A DNA stretch of 64,000 nucleotides, taken from the NCBI GenBank assembly GCA_949288065.1, contig CASEIL010000004.1, positions 1 to 64,000 on the forward strand, read 5' to 3'. The notes below the pieces were generated by a model that was not told the DNA's origin, made no database searches, and saw nothing but the letters and a program-made list of their open reading frames with translations. This DNA comes from an uncultured Phascolarctobacterium sp. Its GTDB lineage: Bacteria > Bacillota > Negativicutes > Acidaminococcales > Acidaminococcaceae. Within the stretch, counting starts at the first letter, position 1, and the number at the start of each line of letters is the position of its first letter. The translations under genes were made by a program, and so were the position numbers. Of the stretch, positions 54,542 to 64,000 are shown in pieces.

Positions 54542-54746
54542 AGATACTTAGATAATACCGTACTGGATAATTTTTTGGAATTATTAAAATTTGAATTGAT
54601 ATAATTCAAAAGAGTTATATTTGATAGAATAATTACAGTTAGAAATAGAAAGATAGATCGATTATTACAATAACAAACGCATTAAAGAAAAACTAAAAGG
54701 ATTGAACCCTGTTCAATACAGAATTCAATCCTTTTTAGTTACTTAG
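54542..54746 (+). pseudogene. decayed IS3-family transposase (OrfB) C-terminus
   Basis: The plus strand encodes, in two different frames, pieces of an IS3/IS150-type integrase-core transposase. The first, RYLDNTVLDNFLELLKFELI (54542-54601), matches the usual LDNAVMENFFG...LKSEL block. The second, IDYYNNKRIKEKLKGLNPV (from 54657) to the stop at 54744-54746, matches the conserved C-terminus. Between them are a frameshift and in-frame stops (54630-54632 and 54654-54656). Only the end of the gene is left, and no terminal inverted repeats could be identified. Confidence 0.82.
54695..54735 (-). terminator. hairpin terminator after secF, inside the transposase remnant
   Basis: AAAAGGATTGAA (54695-54706) and TTCAATCCTTTT (54724-54735) are perfect 12-bp arms with a 17-nt loop. 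On the minus strand AGTTTTTCTTT follows. It is the first strong hairpin downstream of secF, so remnant transposon DNA may serve as the secDF terminator. Confidence 0.6.
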
Positions 54747-54809
54747 CTTTAAATTTTGTCTAACTTTTTAGATTAGATCATTCAAGAATAGTACTGCTAA
54801 ACATTTAGT

Positions 54810-55700
54810 TTACGCCTGTACTGCTTTGTGGTTTTTGCGTTCGCGCATTTTAATCCACATCGGGCCTGCCAGGCAAATGGAGGTGTAGCCGCCGCTGGCA
54901 AAGCCTACCAGCATGGCAAACATAAAGTTGTGGATGGTTGCGCCGCCGTATAAGAAGATTACCAGTACGGCAAACAGTGCGGTAGACTCCGTGTAGACGG
55001 TACGCGTCATGCACTGCCAGATACTTGTTTCTACAAGCTCTTCCAGTCCTTCGCTGCGGCGGTGCAGCTTAAGGTTTTCGCGGATACGGTCAAAAATTAC
55101 AACTGTGCCGTTAATGGAAAAGCCTACAACCGTTAACAGTGCCGCTACGAAAGAAGAATCCAGCTCCATCTGGAAGAAGGAGAAATAACTGATGGTTACA
55201 AATACGTCGATAACCAGTGCCGCTACTGCCGCCACCGCAAAGTTAAATTCAAAGCGGTAGGTTATGTACACAATCATCAGCAGCCACGAAAGCACAACCG
55301 CCATTGCCGCCTGCTCAATCAGCTCTTCGCCGATGGTGGCGCCGATGTTTTCCATACGGTTAATCTGGTAATCGCCAAGGACGGTTTTCATGTCGTTAAC
55401 CGCTGCACGCAGTTCCTCGTCCTCTACCAGGCCGGTACGGATGAGCACGCTTTTGGATTTTTCGTTGTCGGTGCTGTTTTCCAGCTGGATAATGCTGTTG
55501 CCCATGCCGTGCTTGTCAAGCACATCGCGCACCTGCGCAACGCTAACCTCGTTAGTAAAGGTTAAATCGACGATACTGCCGCCGGTAAAATCAATGCCCA
55601 TATTAAAGCCGCGGGTAAAGATAGAAACGACGCCAATCAGCAAAACCAGAATGGTCAGCCCCATAAAATATTTAAAATGCTTAACGATAGGAAATCTCAT
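54810..55700 (-). CDS. secF: protein-export membrane protein SecF
   Basis: 296 aa with six membrane helices and a periplasmic domain after the first. SecDF uses the proton-motive force to help SecYEG release translocated proteins. Signatures are GFNMGIDFTGGSIVDL near the N-terminus, VVGFSINGTVVIFDRIREN in the middle, and RTVYTESTALFAVLVIF. The start overlaps the secD stop. It is the first core gene after the AT-rich island. Confidence 0.96.
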   Translation of the reverse strand: MRFPIVKHFKYFMGLTILVLLIGVVSIFTRGFNMGIDFTGGSIVDLTFTNEVSVAQVRDVLDKHGMGNSIIQLENSTDNEKSKSVLIRTGLVEDEELRAAVNDMKTVLGDYQINRMENIGATIGEELIEQAAMAVVLSWLLMIVYITYRFEFNFAVAAVAALVIDVFVTISYFSFFQMELDSSFVAALLTVVGFSINGTVVIFDRIRENLKLHRRSEGLEELVETSIWQCMTRTVYTESTALFAVLVIFLYGGATIHNFMFAMLVGFASGGYTSICLAGPMWIKMRERKNHKAVQA

Positions 55701-56932
55701 TATTTTGCCGCCTCCTTTTTGGGATATTTAACTCCGTAAAGGAAGCCGTTTTTAGTAAGGTTACTTGCCAGAAGGAAGTTCATTAAGAACTTGGTTACCG
55801 TAATAGCGGTAAACATACTCAGAATAACGCCAAGGCCCAGCGTTACGGCAAAGCCTCTAATCGGGCCGGTGCCCAGATAGAACAGGATTACCGCTGCGAT
55901 AAGCGTGGTGATGTTAGAGTCGAAAATAGTTACAAACGCACGCGAGAAGCCCTTATCCATAGCGCTGCGCAGGGTTTTGCCGCCTGCAACCTCTTCTTTA
56001 AAGTGTTCAAAAATAAGCACGTTCGCGTCAATCGCCATGGCAATAGAAAGAATAATACCCGCTATGCCCGGCAGGGTCAGCGTCGCATCAAGGTAACGCA
56101 TAATTAAGAGCAGCAGCATTACATACAAAAGCAGTGCAATATCTGCTACAATGCCCGGAATACGGTAGAAAAGCAGCATAAAAATGAAAATGCCTGCAAT
56201 GGCGATGGAGAATGCCACAACGCTCTTTTCTTTGGAGTCCTGGCCTAAGGTCGGACCAACGGTGCGGTTTTCCATAATTTCAATTTTAACAGGCAAAGAG
56301 CCGCTGCGCAGCAGGATTGCCAGATGCTCTGCCTCTTCCATCGTGCGGGAGCCGGAAATCTGCGCTTTGCCGCCGGTAATGGCTTCCTGCACAACCGGGC
56401 TGGTCAGCACTTCGCCGTCCAGCAGGATGCTGATAGGCCTGCCAATATTGCGCGCCGTTAAATCGGCAAATTTAGCGCCGCCCTCATCGGTAAATTCCAA
56501 ACCGACTACGGACTGATTGCCTCCGATCATCTGCGCGCGCGCGTCACGCAAATCCTTACCGGTTAAAACGGTGGTACCGTTAATATCCTTAAACTCCAGC
56601 ATAGCGGTGCGGCCCAGCATTTTAATAGCCTGGTCCGGGTCTTTAATGCCCGGCAGCTCTACAATAATGCGGTCCTTGCCCTGACGCTGGATAACAGGCT
56701 CGGTTAAGCCCAACTCGTTAACGCGCCTTTCAATAATTTTTACGGTTCTGTTTAAAGCATCATCGTCAACCTTCGCGTCCGGCGTTTCCACCGCCTGCAG
56801 CACAACGTGCGTGCCGCCCTGAAGGTCGAGGCCCTGCTTAATGGAATTAGCCAGCGGGGAAATATACATAATAAACCCGCCGATAATCGCCAATGAGATG
56901 ATCAGAAATTTACCTAATTCATTCCATCTCAA
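55700..56932 (-). CDS. secD: protein translocase subunit SecD
   Basis: 410 aa, six membrane helices with a large extracytoplasmic P1 domain. Motifs: IKQGLDLQGGTHVVLQAV at the N-terminus, RVNELGLTEPVIQRQG, IELPG-type segments, and the C-terminal SIAMAIDANVLIFEHFKEE. It lies between the 5-formyl-THF cyclo-ligase gene and secF and acts with YajC, encoded just upstream. Confidence 0.96.
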   Translation of the reverse strand: MRWNELGKFLIISLAIIGGFIMYISPLANSIKQGLDLQGGTHVVLQAVETPDAKVDDDALNRTVKIIERRVNELGLTEPVIQRQGKDRIIVELPGIKDPDQAIKMLGRTAMLEFKDINGTTVLTGKDLRDARAQMIGGNQSVVGLEFTDEGGAKFADLTARNIGRPISILLDGEVLTSPVVQEAITGGKAQISGSRTMEEAEHLAILLRSGSLPVKIEIMENRTVGPTLGQDSKEKSVVAFSIAIAGIFIFMLLFYRIPGIVADIALLLYVMLLLLIMRYLDATLTLPGIAGIILSIAMAIDANVLIFEHFKEEVAGGKTLRSAMDKGFSRAFVTIFDSNITTLIAAVILFYLGTGPIRGFAVTLGLGVILSMFTAITVTKFLMNFLLASNLTKNGFLYGVKYPKKEAAK

Positions 56933-56965
56933 GGTTATTGCCCCCTTTATTCTTTTTTATCATAA

Positions 56966-57526
56966 TTACCTGCATTTTGCCGCCTGCGATTCAGTTACAA
57001 CGTAGTCCATTGCCACGTCGTGCTCATCGCAGATTATTTTTTTGCGCAGCAAAATACCGTAAGTAATGCCAATTTTAACGGCATTCGGGCACCCGGTTAA
57101 GAAGCGGTCGTAAAAGCCTGCGCCCATGCCCATGCGCCCGCCGGTTAAATCAAAGCCCAGCCCGGGCACAAGCACCAAATCAATACTGCCCGGCGCAATT
57201 ACAGGCGCATTAATATCCGCCGTGCGGATGCCGTATTTGCCTTCCGGCAGATTATCAAGCCCCGCAAGTTTTACCGCCTGCATGGTATGCGGCCCGGTTA
57301 TCTGCGGCACGCACACGGTTTTGCCGTTTTGTAAAGCGTCTGTTATAACAGCGTCAATATTTACCTCGCTGCCAAATGCTAAATACGCAAACACCGTTTG
57401 GGCGCTCTGGTACGCCTCCAGCGCTAAAATATTCCGGCACACGGCGCTGCTTTTAGCAGCCACTTCTTCCTTAGAAAGCTGATTGCGCAAAGATTTAAGC
57501 TCTTTGCGCAATTCATTTTTATCCAT
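56966..57526 (-). CDS. 5-formyltetrahydrofolate cyclo-ligase
   Basis: 186 aa. It converts 5-formyl-THF to 5,10-methenyl-THF with ATP. Features: basic N-terminal helix LRKELKSLRNQLSKEE, FAYLAFGSEVNIDAVI, the folate-binding PEGKYGIRT, and the nucleotide loop LVPGLGFDLTGGRMGMGAGFYD. It is inserted between yajC and secD; the combination may reflect simple operon packing. Confidence 0.94.
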   Translation of the reverse strand: MDKNELRKELKSLRNQLSKEEVAAKSSAVCRNILALEAYQSAQTVFAYLAFGSEVNIDAVITDALQNGKTVCVPQITGPHTMQAVKLAGLDNLPEGKYGIRTADINAPVIAPGSIDLVLVPGLGFDLTGGRMGMGAGFYDRFLTGCPNAVKIGITYGILLRKKIICDEHDVAMDYVVTESQAAKCR

Positions 57527-57528
57527 TA

Positions 57529-57825
57529 TTACTTTTCAGCCAGTTCCTGTTTGGCAGGGTCCTGATAAGCACTGATTGCGGTGCGCAGAAATTCAACTTC
57601 CACGTTTTCGCAAACCTTAAGCATAACCTTCTTTTCGCTCAGACGGGTAATGGTGCCATACATGCCGCCGACAGTCACAACCTTATCACCCTTTTTCAAA
57701 GACTCAAGCATACGCTGTCTTTTCTTCTCTTCCCTTTTATGCGGCCTGTCAATCATCCACCAAAAGATAAAAGCCAGAATTAAAAAAGGCCAGATACCGC
57801 TGAAGAATGATAAAATAGCGTCCAT
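57529..57825 (-). CDS. yajC: preprotein translocase subunit YajC
   Basis: 98 aa with one N-terminal membrane helix (FFSGIWPFLILAFIFWWMI) and the conserved cytoplasmic segment RMLESLKKGDKVVTVGGMYG. YajC binds SecDF. Its position between tgt and secD is conserved in many bacteria. Confidence 0.95.
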   Translation of the reverse strand: MDAILSFFSGIWPFLILAFIFWWMIDRPHKREEKKRQRMLESLKKGDKVVTVGGMYGTITRLSEKKVMLKVCENVEVEFLRTAISAYQDPAKQELAEK

Positions 57826-57902
57826 TCATTTACCTCCTCGTTTCGCTGATATACTATATTGTCTATTTTAATTTATTTGCGTCAAAATAGCAAGTTTTGT
57901 TT

Positions 57903-59018
<1,116 letters not shown>

Positions 59019-59027
59019 TTACCTCCG

Positions 59028-60062
59028 TTATTTTAAATGGTCGGTGATGAACATGGCGTCACCGAAGGAGAAGAAGCGGTATTTTTCGCGCACGGCTTCT
59101 TCGTAGGTTTTTAGCATAATCTCGCGCGTCGATAAGGTAGAAACCAGCATTAAAAGCGTGCTTTGCGGCAGGTGAAAGTTCGTTACCAGCGCATCTACCA
59201 TTTTAAACTTATAACCGGGGTAGATGAAAATATCCGTCCACGCCGCGCCCGGTTTAATAACGCCATTGCCTGCTGTTGCCGCAGCTTCCAGCGTGCGCAC
59301 CGCCGTTGTACCGACGCTGACAATACGCCTGCCCGCTGCCTTGGCGTTATTAATCGCTTCCGCCGCCTCGGGTGTGATGGTGTAAAACTCCTTGTGCATA
59401 ACATGGTCCTCGATGTTTTCCACGCTGACGGGGCGGAAGGTGCCCAGCCCGATGTTCAGCGTAACGAAAACCTCCTCGCAGCCCATATCCTTTACCTTCT
59501 GCAACAGCTCTTTGGTAAAGTGCAGGCCGGCCGTCGGTGCGGCAGCGCTGCCCTTGTCGCGGCTGTACACCGTCTGATAACGCTCCTTATCCTCCAGCTG
59601 CGCCGTAATATAAGGCGGCAGCGGCGTTTCGCCCAGGCGGTCCAAAATTTCTTCAAACACGCCGTCAAACTTAAAGCGTGCAATGCGCCCGCCAAATTCG
59701 GTGTTATCCACAATTTCGCAGCTTAAATCATCGCTGAACTTAATCTGCGCGCCGGTGCGCAGGCGTTTGCCCGGGCGCACCAAAACCTCCCAGTCCGTTG
59801 CGTTAAGGCGCGTCAGCAAAAATACCTCCGCCTTGGCGCCGGTGTCCTTCACGCCGTGCAGGCGTGCCGGTATTACGCGGGTATCGTTAAACACCAGCAA
59901 ATCGTCCGGGCGCAAAAAATCGGGCAAATCGTAAAAATGGCGGTGCAGGGTTTTGCCTGTGTCCTTATCCACCACCAGCAGGCGCGAATGGTCGCGCGGC
60001 TCCATCGGGGTCTGCGCAATCAGCTCCTGCGGCAAATCATAATTAAAATCGCTTACTTGCAT
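59028..60062 (-). CDS. queA: S-adenosylmethionine:tRNA ribosyltransferase-isomerase
   Basis: About 344 aa. It adds the ribosyl part of SAM to preQ1 in tRNA, giving epoxyqueuosine. Motifs: FNYDLPQELIAQTPMEPRD at the start, AAPTAGLHFTKELL and ITNFHLP-type VTNFHLPQSTLLMLVS. ATG 60062 follows GGAGA and begins the family N-terminus; the frame extends to 60098, but that overlaps the upstream gene. Confidence 0.95.
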   Translation of the reverse strand: MQVSDFNYDLPQELIAQTPMEPRDHSRLLVVDKDTGKTLHRHFYDLPDFLRPDDLLVFNDTRVIPARLHGVKDTGAKAEVFLLTRLNATDWEVLVRPGKRLRTGAQIKFSDDLSCEIVDNTEFGGRIARFKFDGVFEEILDRLGETPLPPYITAQLEDKERYQTVYSRDKGSAAAPTAGLHFTKELLQKVKDMGCEEVFVTLNIGLGTFRPVSVENIEDHVMHKEFYTITPEAAEAINNAKAAGRRIVSVGTTAVRTLEAAATAGNGVIKPGAAWTDIFIYPGYKFKMVDALVTNFHLPQSTLLMLVSTLSTREIMLKTYEEAVREKYRFFSFGDAMFITDHLK

Positions 60063-60078
60063 TTTTTCTCCACACTTT

Positions 60079-61374
60079 TCAATATATTTTGGCAACATTG
60101 GTGTTGCGGTAATAGTAACGCAAAATCTGTTTATAATAACCGGCGGCGTTGCCCGCGTCGTTAGCCAGCTGACGCGCGCCCCACAGGCTTAACCCAAGCC
60201 CCGTGCCGCTGCCGCGCCCTTTAAAAATTACCTTTTCGCCTTCCACGCCGCTAATCAGCTTAATGCTTTTAGCAATGCCGGTTTCTTTCTTTTCCTTGTC
60301 TTTTAATTCAATCTCTATCTCTTTGCGGCCAATTTCCATGCCTAAATAATTTTCAATCGGCACATCCAGCTTATCCGGCATCGGGCGCGTAACCTCAATA
60401 CCAAACAGCGTGCTCGGCAGCCCAAACAGTTCCATCGCCTTTTCCGCAGGCACAATTATGCTGCCCTTGTCGCCAGCAAAACCAAGCTGCAAAACGCGGC
60501 CCGTTTCCGTGCGGTCCGGCGCATCGCTGCCCATGTCCGAAAGCTGAATGCTGCCCAGTTTGCCGCAGTCGTACCCGCCGCGCAAAAGTCCTGCAGCAAT
60601 GTCCTGCGCTTCAAAGCTGCGCTCCCAGTTGTACACCGGCGCGTCGGCGTCAAAATCCTTCACGCTGCGCAGGTAGGGCAAATAGCGCCCTATAACGCTT
60701 TCACTGTTTTCGGTGTAGCCGCCGCTGCTTTCGGTAGTGTACGCAGCAATTAAGCTGCCGCCGTAGGTTACCACCTCGCCGCGCGTCGCGTCAATCAAAG
60801 CGTTCAGCGGCTTCTGCTCGCCGTCAAGGCCGCTGTAAACAAAATTCTTCTCGCCTGCGCGGATATCAAAATCAGGGTCGCCGCCATTTTGCGCAACATA
60901 TAAAGCATAGGTGCGCATGGCAACGGTGATGGCTTTCACCGCTTCGTCAGGAAAATACGCCGGAACGGTGCGCCCCATTACGCTGTACAGGTATTCTTCA
61001 ACAGGCAGCACGTTGCGCACTACAAGGTTTTTGCCGCCGCGCCGCAGCAAAACTTCCACGCGCCCGCGGTAAGCCCTGCCGTTAACCTTAATGCCGTCGC
61101 CTTCAACCACCGCCACAGCGTCGCCAAAGGTCATATCCTCCACATTAAGGCGGTTATTGGCAGCGTTAAAATAATACTTGCCTGCCTTAAACATAAATTC
61201 GCGTTCGCTGCCGCCGCCATAAGCGTGCGTTTTAACGGTAAAATCGCTGTCGCAGCTAATTTCGGCGGCAAACTGGTCTGCCACAAGGCCCACGGAAATT
61301 GTACCGGCAGCCGAAGCCGCAGGCAGGTTAACCAGCATCAGCAGCATAACTAAAGCGGCATATAAAAATTTCAT
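60079..61374 (-). CDS. SpoIID/LytB-domain protein
   Basis: 431 aa with a signal peptide (1-23, ALVMLLMLVNLPAASAA). The SpoIID/LytB domain (about 95-330) shows NVLPVEEYLYSVMGRTVPAYF with the probable catalytic Glu, then VAMRTYALYVAQN and AAYTTESSGGYTENSE. The C-terminal GRGSGTGLGLSLWGARQLA is also typical. SpoIID is a peptidoglycan lytic transglycosylase of endospore engulfment, but homologues occur in non-sporulating bacteria. No other sporulation gene is seen here, so a wall-cleavage role outside sporulation is likely. Confidence 0.92.
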   Translation of the reverse strand: MKFLYAALVMLLMLVNLPAASAAGTISVGLVADQFAAEISCDSDFTVKTHAYGGGSEREFMFKAGKYYFNAANNRLNVEDMTFGDAVAVVEGDGIKVNGRAYRGRVEVLLRRGGKNLVVRNVLPVEEYLYSVMGRTVPAYFPDEAVKAITVAMRTYALYVAQNGGDPDFDIRAGEKNFVYSGLDGEQKPLNALIDATRGEVVTYGGSLIAAYTTESSGGYTENSESVIGRYLPYLRSVKDFDADAPVYNWERSFEAQDIAAGLLRGGYDCGKLGSIQLSDMGSDAPDRTETGRVLQLGFAGDKGSIIVPAEKAMELFGLPSTLFGIEVTRPMPDKLDVPIENYLGMEIGRKEIEIELKDKEKKETGIAKSIKLISGVEGEKVIFKGRGSGTGLGLSLWGARQLANDAGNAAGYYKQILRYYYRNTNVAKIY

Positions 61375-61390
61375 CGGCTGCCTCCTTCCG

Positions 61391-61936
61391 TTAAGCCTGT
61401 TTTTTCGGCTTCTTTTCGTAACGGTCGCGCTCGCTGAACACGCAGCCGCAATAAGGCTGGCGGTATAATTCCAGCTCTAAGCTGATGTCCACCCCGCGCT
61501 GATAGCCCTCGCGGAAATCCTCATAATAAAACTTTACGCCAAACTCGTCAGCGGCTTCTTCCGCCAGTTTTTTAATCAGCTCGTGTTTCTGGTAAGGGCT
61601 TACCAGAAGCGTCGTTGTAAAAGCGTCGTAGCCATGTTCTTTGGCATACTGCGCCGCATAACGCATACGCGTGCGATAGCAGTAAATGCAGCGGCAGCCC
61701 GGCTCGTCCAGCATGCCGCGCACACATTCCTCCAGCGGATAGCTTTTATCCACTGTCAGCTTATATTTTTTCTTGTCGCACAGCTCGCGCAGGGCAGTAA
61801 TGCGGCGTTTAAATTCTTTATAAGGGTGAATGTTAGGGTTAAAAAAGATAATGTCAAACTCCACGCCGTCCGCCGTCAGCTTTTCCGTAGGATAGCAGGC
61901 GCACGGCCCGCAGCAGGCATGTACAAGCAGTTTCAT
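61391..61936 (-). CDS. queH: epoxyqueuosine reductase QueH
   Basis: 181 aa, DUF208 family, the non-orthologous replacement for QueG that makes queuosine. Metal and redox cysteines are HACCGPCACYP at the N-terminus, CRCIYCYRTRM in the middle, and PYCGCVFSERDR at the C-terminus. With tgt and queA within 4 kb, it completes the last three steps of the pathway. Its start adjoins the ruvB stop. Confidence 0.94.
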   Translation of the reverse strand: MKLLVHACCGPCACYPTEKLTADGVEFDIIFFNPNIHPYKEFKRRITALRELCDKKKYKLTVDKSYPLEECVRGMLDEPGCRCIYCYRTRMRYAAQYAKEHGYDAFTTTLLVSPYQKHELIKKLAEEAADEFGVKFYYEDFREGYQRGVDISLELELYRQPYCGCVFSERDRYEKKPKKQA

Positions 61937-62947
61937 TTACCGTTTCTCCTCTTTATAGGGTACGCCAAGGTACCGGTAGGTTTCGCGCGTGGCAACGCGC
62001 CCGCGCGGAGTGCGCTGGATTAAGCCCAGCTGCATTAAATACGGCTCGATTACGTCCTCAATGGTGTCGCTTTCCTCGCTTACGGCTGCGGCAATGGTTT
62101 CAATGCCAACCGGGCCGCCGTTAAAGGTTTTAACAATCGTCTGCAAAATGCGGCGGTCGTTGCGGTCCAGCCCGTATTTATCCACCTCAAGGCGTGCTAA
62201 GGCTTCATCCGCCACTTGGGCGGTAATGCTGCCCGCGCCTGCCACCTGCGCAAAATCGCGCACGCGCTTTAATAAACGGTTGGCAACACGCGGCGTACCG
62301 CGGCTGCGGCGGGCAATAGCGTCCGCACCGTCGCGCTCAATGGCAACGCCCAAAATCTCGGCCGCGCGCTCAATAATAAAGCACAGCTCCTCCGGCCTGT
62401 AAAACTCCAAGCGGCACTGCACGCCAAAACGGTCGCGCAAAGGCGCGGCAATAGCGCCCAAACGGGTTGTCGCGCCAATCAGCGTAAACTTTGGCAAATC
62501 AAGGCGCACGCTGCGCGCGCTCGGCCCCTTGCCGATGATGATATCCAGCGCAAAATCCTCCATGGCGGAATACAAAATTTCCTCCACCGTTTTGCTCAGT
62601 CGGTGAATTTCATCTATAAAAAGCACGTCGTTCTCGCCAAGGTTCGTAAGTATCGCCGCCAGGTCGCCCTGCCGCTCAATCGCCGGGCCGCTGGTAATGC
62701 GTATGTTTACATTCAGCTCGTTAGCAATAATGTTGGCCAGCGTGGTTTTGCCAAGCCCCGGAGGCCCGAACAAAAGCACATGGTCCAGCGCCTCGCCGCG
62801 CTCTGCCGCCGCCTTAATAAACACCTGCATATTCTGTTTTACCTGGTTTTGCCCAATGTATTCGGCAAGCCGGCGCGGGCGCAGGCTGTACTGCCACCCG
62901 TCAGCCTCCTGTTCCCTGCCGGTAATAATCCGTTCCTGTTCGTTCAT
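61937..62947 (-). CDS. ruvB: Holliday junction branch migration ATPase RuvB
   Basis: 336-aa AAA+ helicase motor. Walker [18 protein letters not shown], Walker [10 protein letters not shown], arginine-finger region and a C-terminal winged helix ([21 protein letters not shown]). It overlaps ruvA by one base, and ruvC is next, the usual ruvCAB order. Confidence 0.97.
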   Translation of the reverse strand: MNEQERIITGREQEADGWQYSLRPRRLAEYIGQNQVKQNMQVFIKAAAERGEALDHVLLFGPPGLGKTTLANIIANELNVNIRITSGPAIERQGDLAAILTNLGENDVLFIDEIHRLSKTVEEILYSAMEDFALDIIIGKGPSARSVRLDLPKFTLIGATTRLGAIAAPLRDRFGVQCRLEFYRPEELCFIIERAAEILGVAIERDGADAIARRSRGTPRVANRLLKRVRDFAQVAGAGSITAQVADEALARLEVDKYGLDRNDRRILQTIVKTFNGGPVGIETIAAAVSEESDTIEDVIEPYLMQLGLIQRTPRGRVATRETYRYLGVPYKEEKR

Positions 62948-63552
62948 TATTTCCTCCCGGCAAATACCTTAAGCACCTGTTTAATAATCTCCTCGCAGGG
63001 CATTGCTTCGTAGCCCGGCACGGTTTTCAGCGCCGGCACAATCTCGCTGTTGCTGTAACCAAGCGCCTGCAAAGCCTCAATCGCCTCGCCCACAGCGTTT
63101 TGCGGCAAGTCGCTCTGCTGGTAAAACACAGCGTCGATAACCTCGCTGCCGCCGCTAATTTTGTCCTTCAATTCCAAAAGCAGGCGCTCCGCCGTTTTTT
63201 TGCCAATGCCCGGCAGCTTCGTCAGCGCCTTCATGTCGCGGTTTTCCACCGCCATGTAAAAATCATCCGGCTTTACAGCCGATAAAATACCCAGCGCCAC
63301 CTTAGGCCCCACGCCGCTGATGCCGATTAAAAGCACAAACAAATCGTAATACTGCTTTTGCAAAAAACCGAACAGCAAAATAGCGTCCTCGCGCACGGAG
63401 GTGTAGGTGTGCACGCGCACCTCGCTGCCCATGGTAAGCGCCGCTAAATTGGCGGAAGGCATAAACACGCGGTAGCCTACGCCGCCCGGCGTTTCTATCA
63501 GGCAGTATTCCGTGGACAGCTCCGCCACTTTGCCTTTAATTGAACCAATCAT
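62947..63552 (-). CDS. ruvA: Holliday junction DNA-binding protein RuvA
   Basis: 201 aa. N-terminal OB fold (about 1-64), helix-hairpin-helix domain with [13 protein letters not shown] and [16 protein letters not shown], then an acidic linker and the C-terminal RuvB-binding domain ([15 protein letters not shown]). Typical length. Confidence 0.97.
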   Translation of the reverse strand: MIGSIKGKVAELSTEYCLIETPGGVGYRVFMPSANLAALTMGSEVRVHTYTSVREDAILLFGFLQKQYYDLFVLLIGISGVGPKVALGILSAVKPDDFYMAVENRDMKALTKLPGIGKKTAERLLLELKDKISGGSEVIDAVFYQQSDLPQNAVGEAIEALQALGYSNSEIVPALKTVPGYEAMPCEEIIKQVLKVFAGRK

Positions 63553-64000
63553 TTATAAACCCTCCTGCCATCTGCGCGTCGCTGCCGTATGCAGCCCGCA
63601 AATTGCTATTGCCAACGCGTCGGCAACGTCGTCGGGTTTGGGCACCTCGCGCAGGTTTAAAAGGTGCTTAACCATATACTGCACCTGCTTTTTATCGGCG
63701 CTGCCAAAGCCCACCACGTTTTGCTTAACCTGTATCGGCGTAAACTCCAGCACCGGCACGTTGCGGTTAGCGGCGGTTAAAAGCACCACGCCGCGCGCCT
63801 GCCCAACGCTGATGGCCGTTGTTACATTGCGGTTAAAAAAAAGCTGCTCCACGCTCATAATATCGGGGCGGTAGGTGTCTATCAGCTCCGTCAGCCCGTC
63901 GTAGATTTTTTTTAAACGCAGCTCGGGCAGCATATCCTTATCGGTAAACACCGCGCCGTAATGCACCGGGCGCAGGCGGTTGCCAATCATCTCCACCAGC
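63553..64000 (-). CDS. ruvC: Holliday junction resolvase RuvC (5' end beyond the window)
   Basis: The C-terminal ~148 residues of RuvC. The segment [23 protein letters not shown] carries one catalytic Glu, and the C-terminal [13 protein letters not shown] carries the last acidic residues of the RNase H-like fold. The N-terminal part with the first catalytic Asp is beyond the right edge; the ATG nearest the edge is internal. Confidence 0.95.
   Translation of the reverse strand, partial: LVEMIGNRLRPVHYGAVFTDKDMLPELRLKKIYDGLTELIDTYRPDIMSVEQLFFNRNVTTAISVGQARGVVLLTAANRNVPVLEFTPIQVKQNVVGFGSADKKQVQYMVKHLLNLREVPKPDDVADALAIAICGLHTAATRRWQEGL

Overview
The window comes from a low-to-mid GC member of the Bacillota. 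Gene families and gene order (divIVA-ylmH-proC-sepF-yggS-pgeF, ruvCAB-queH-spoIID-queA-tgt-yajC-secDF, an anaerobic cobalamin cluster, T-box control of ileS, SepF and DivIVA) fit the Negativicutes, perhaps an Acidaminococcaceae/Phascolarctobacterium-type gut anaerobe. The genus is an inference. Only about 164 nt of 16S rRNA lies at the left edge, and no database search was possible.

Layout. 1-487: 5' end of a 16S rRNA gene on the minus strand with its promoter. 488-4806: a LysR regulator facing a YeiH-type exporter, then a class A penicillin-binding protein. 4806-20222 (minus strand): a TGS/uridine-kinase-like protein, ileS with an isoleucine T-box, a histidine phosphatase, and a long division/housekeeping run (divIVA, ylmH, proC, sepF, yggS, pgeF, a radical SAM protein, a two-domain PPK2 enzyme, a small membrane protein, floA, nfeD). 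20327-20402: tRNA-Asn. 20459-34369 (minus strand): a 14-gene anaerobic cobalamin operon (cbiD-L-F-G-H-J-ET-A-B, cobD, an ApgM-like phosphomutase, cbiP, cobO, cbiC) behind a cobalamin riboswitch, terminator and promoter. 34398-36278 (plus strand): a DUF896 protein, a RluD-type pseudouridine synthase and class II aldolase.

36.4-54.75 kb is an AT-rich accessory island that differs sharply in composition from both flanks. It holds an apparently single transcription unit of about 15.6 kb on the minus strand. In order of transcription it encodes: a membrane-anchored dynamin-like GTPase; a TerB-like/beta-helix protein; a second dynamin-like GTPase; a second TerB-like/beta-helix protein; two TerB-like/barrel-sandwich-hybrid proteins; a third dynamin-like GTPase; a 1035-aa HerA/VirB4-type ATPase; an HExxH zincin-like protein; a 92-aa protein; an EsaD/EssD-type nuclease; and a YezG/EsaG-like immunity protein. 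The unit ends at a strong hairpin. Upstream are a WYL-domain regulator and a further GTPase with a glycine-zipper tail, each with its own promoter carrying an inverted repeat. The island edge at secF holds a decayed IS3-family transposase.

How the island may work (inference): three large GTPases and four scaffold-like paralogues could form a membrane-associated machine, the HerA-like ATPase could be its motor, and the nuclease and metallopeptidase, which share a short N-terminal motif, could be its cargo or effectors. I know of no described system with this composition, and it is the main finding of this window.

54810-64000 returns to ordinary core genes on the minus strand: secF, secD, 5-formyl-THF cyclo-ligase, yajC, tgt, queA, a SpoIID-like protein, queH, ruvB, ruvA and a ruvC cut by the window edge.
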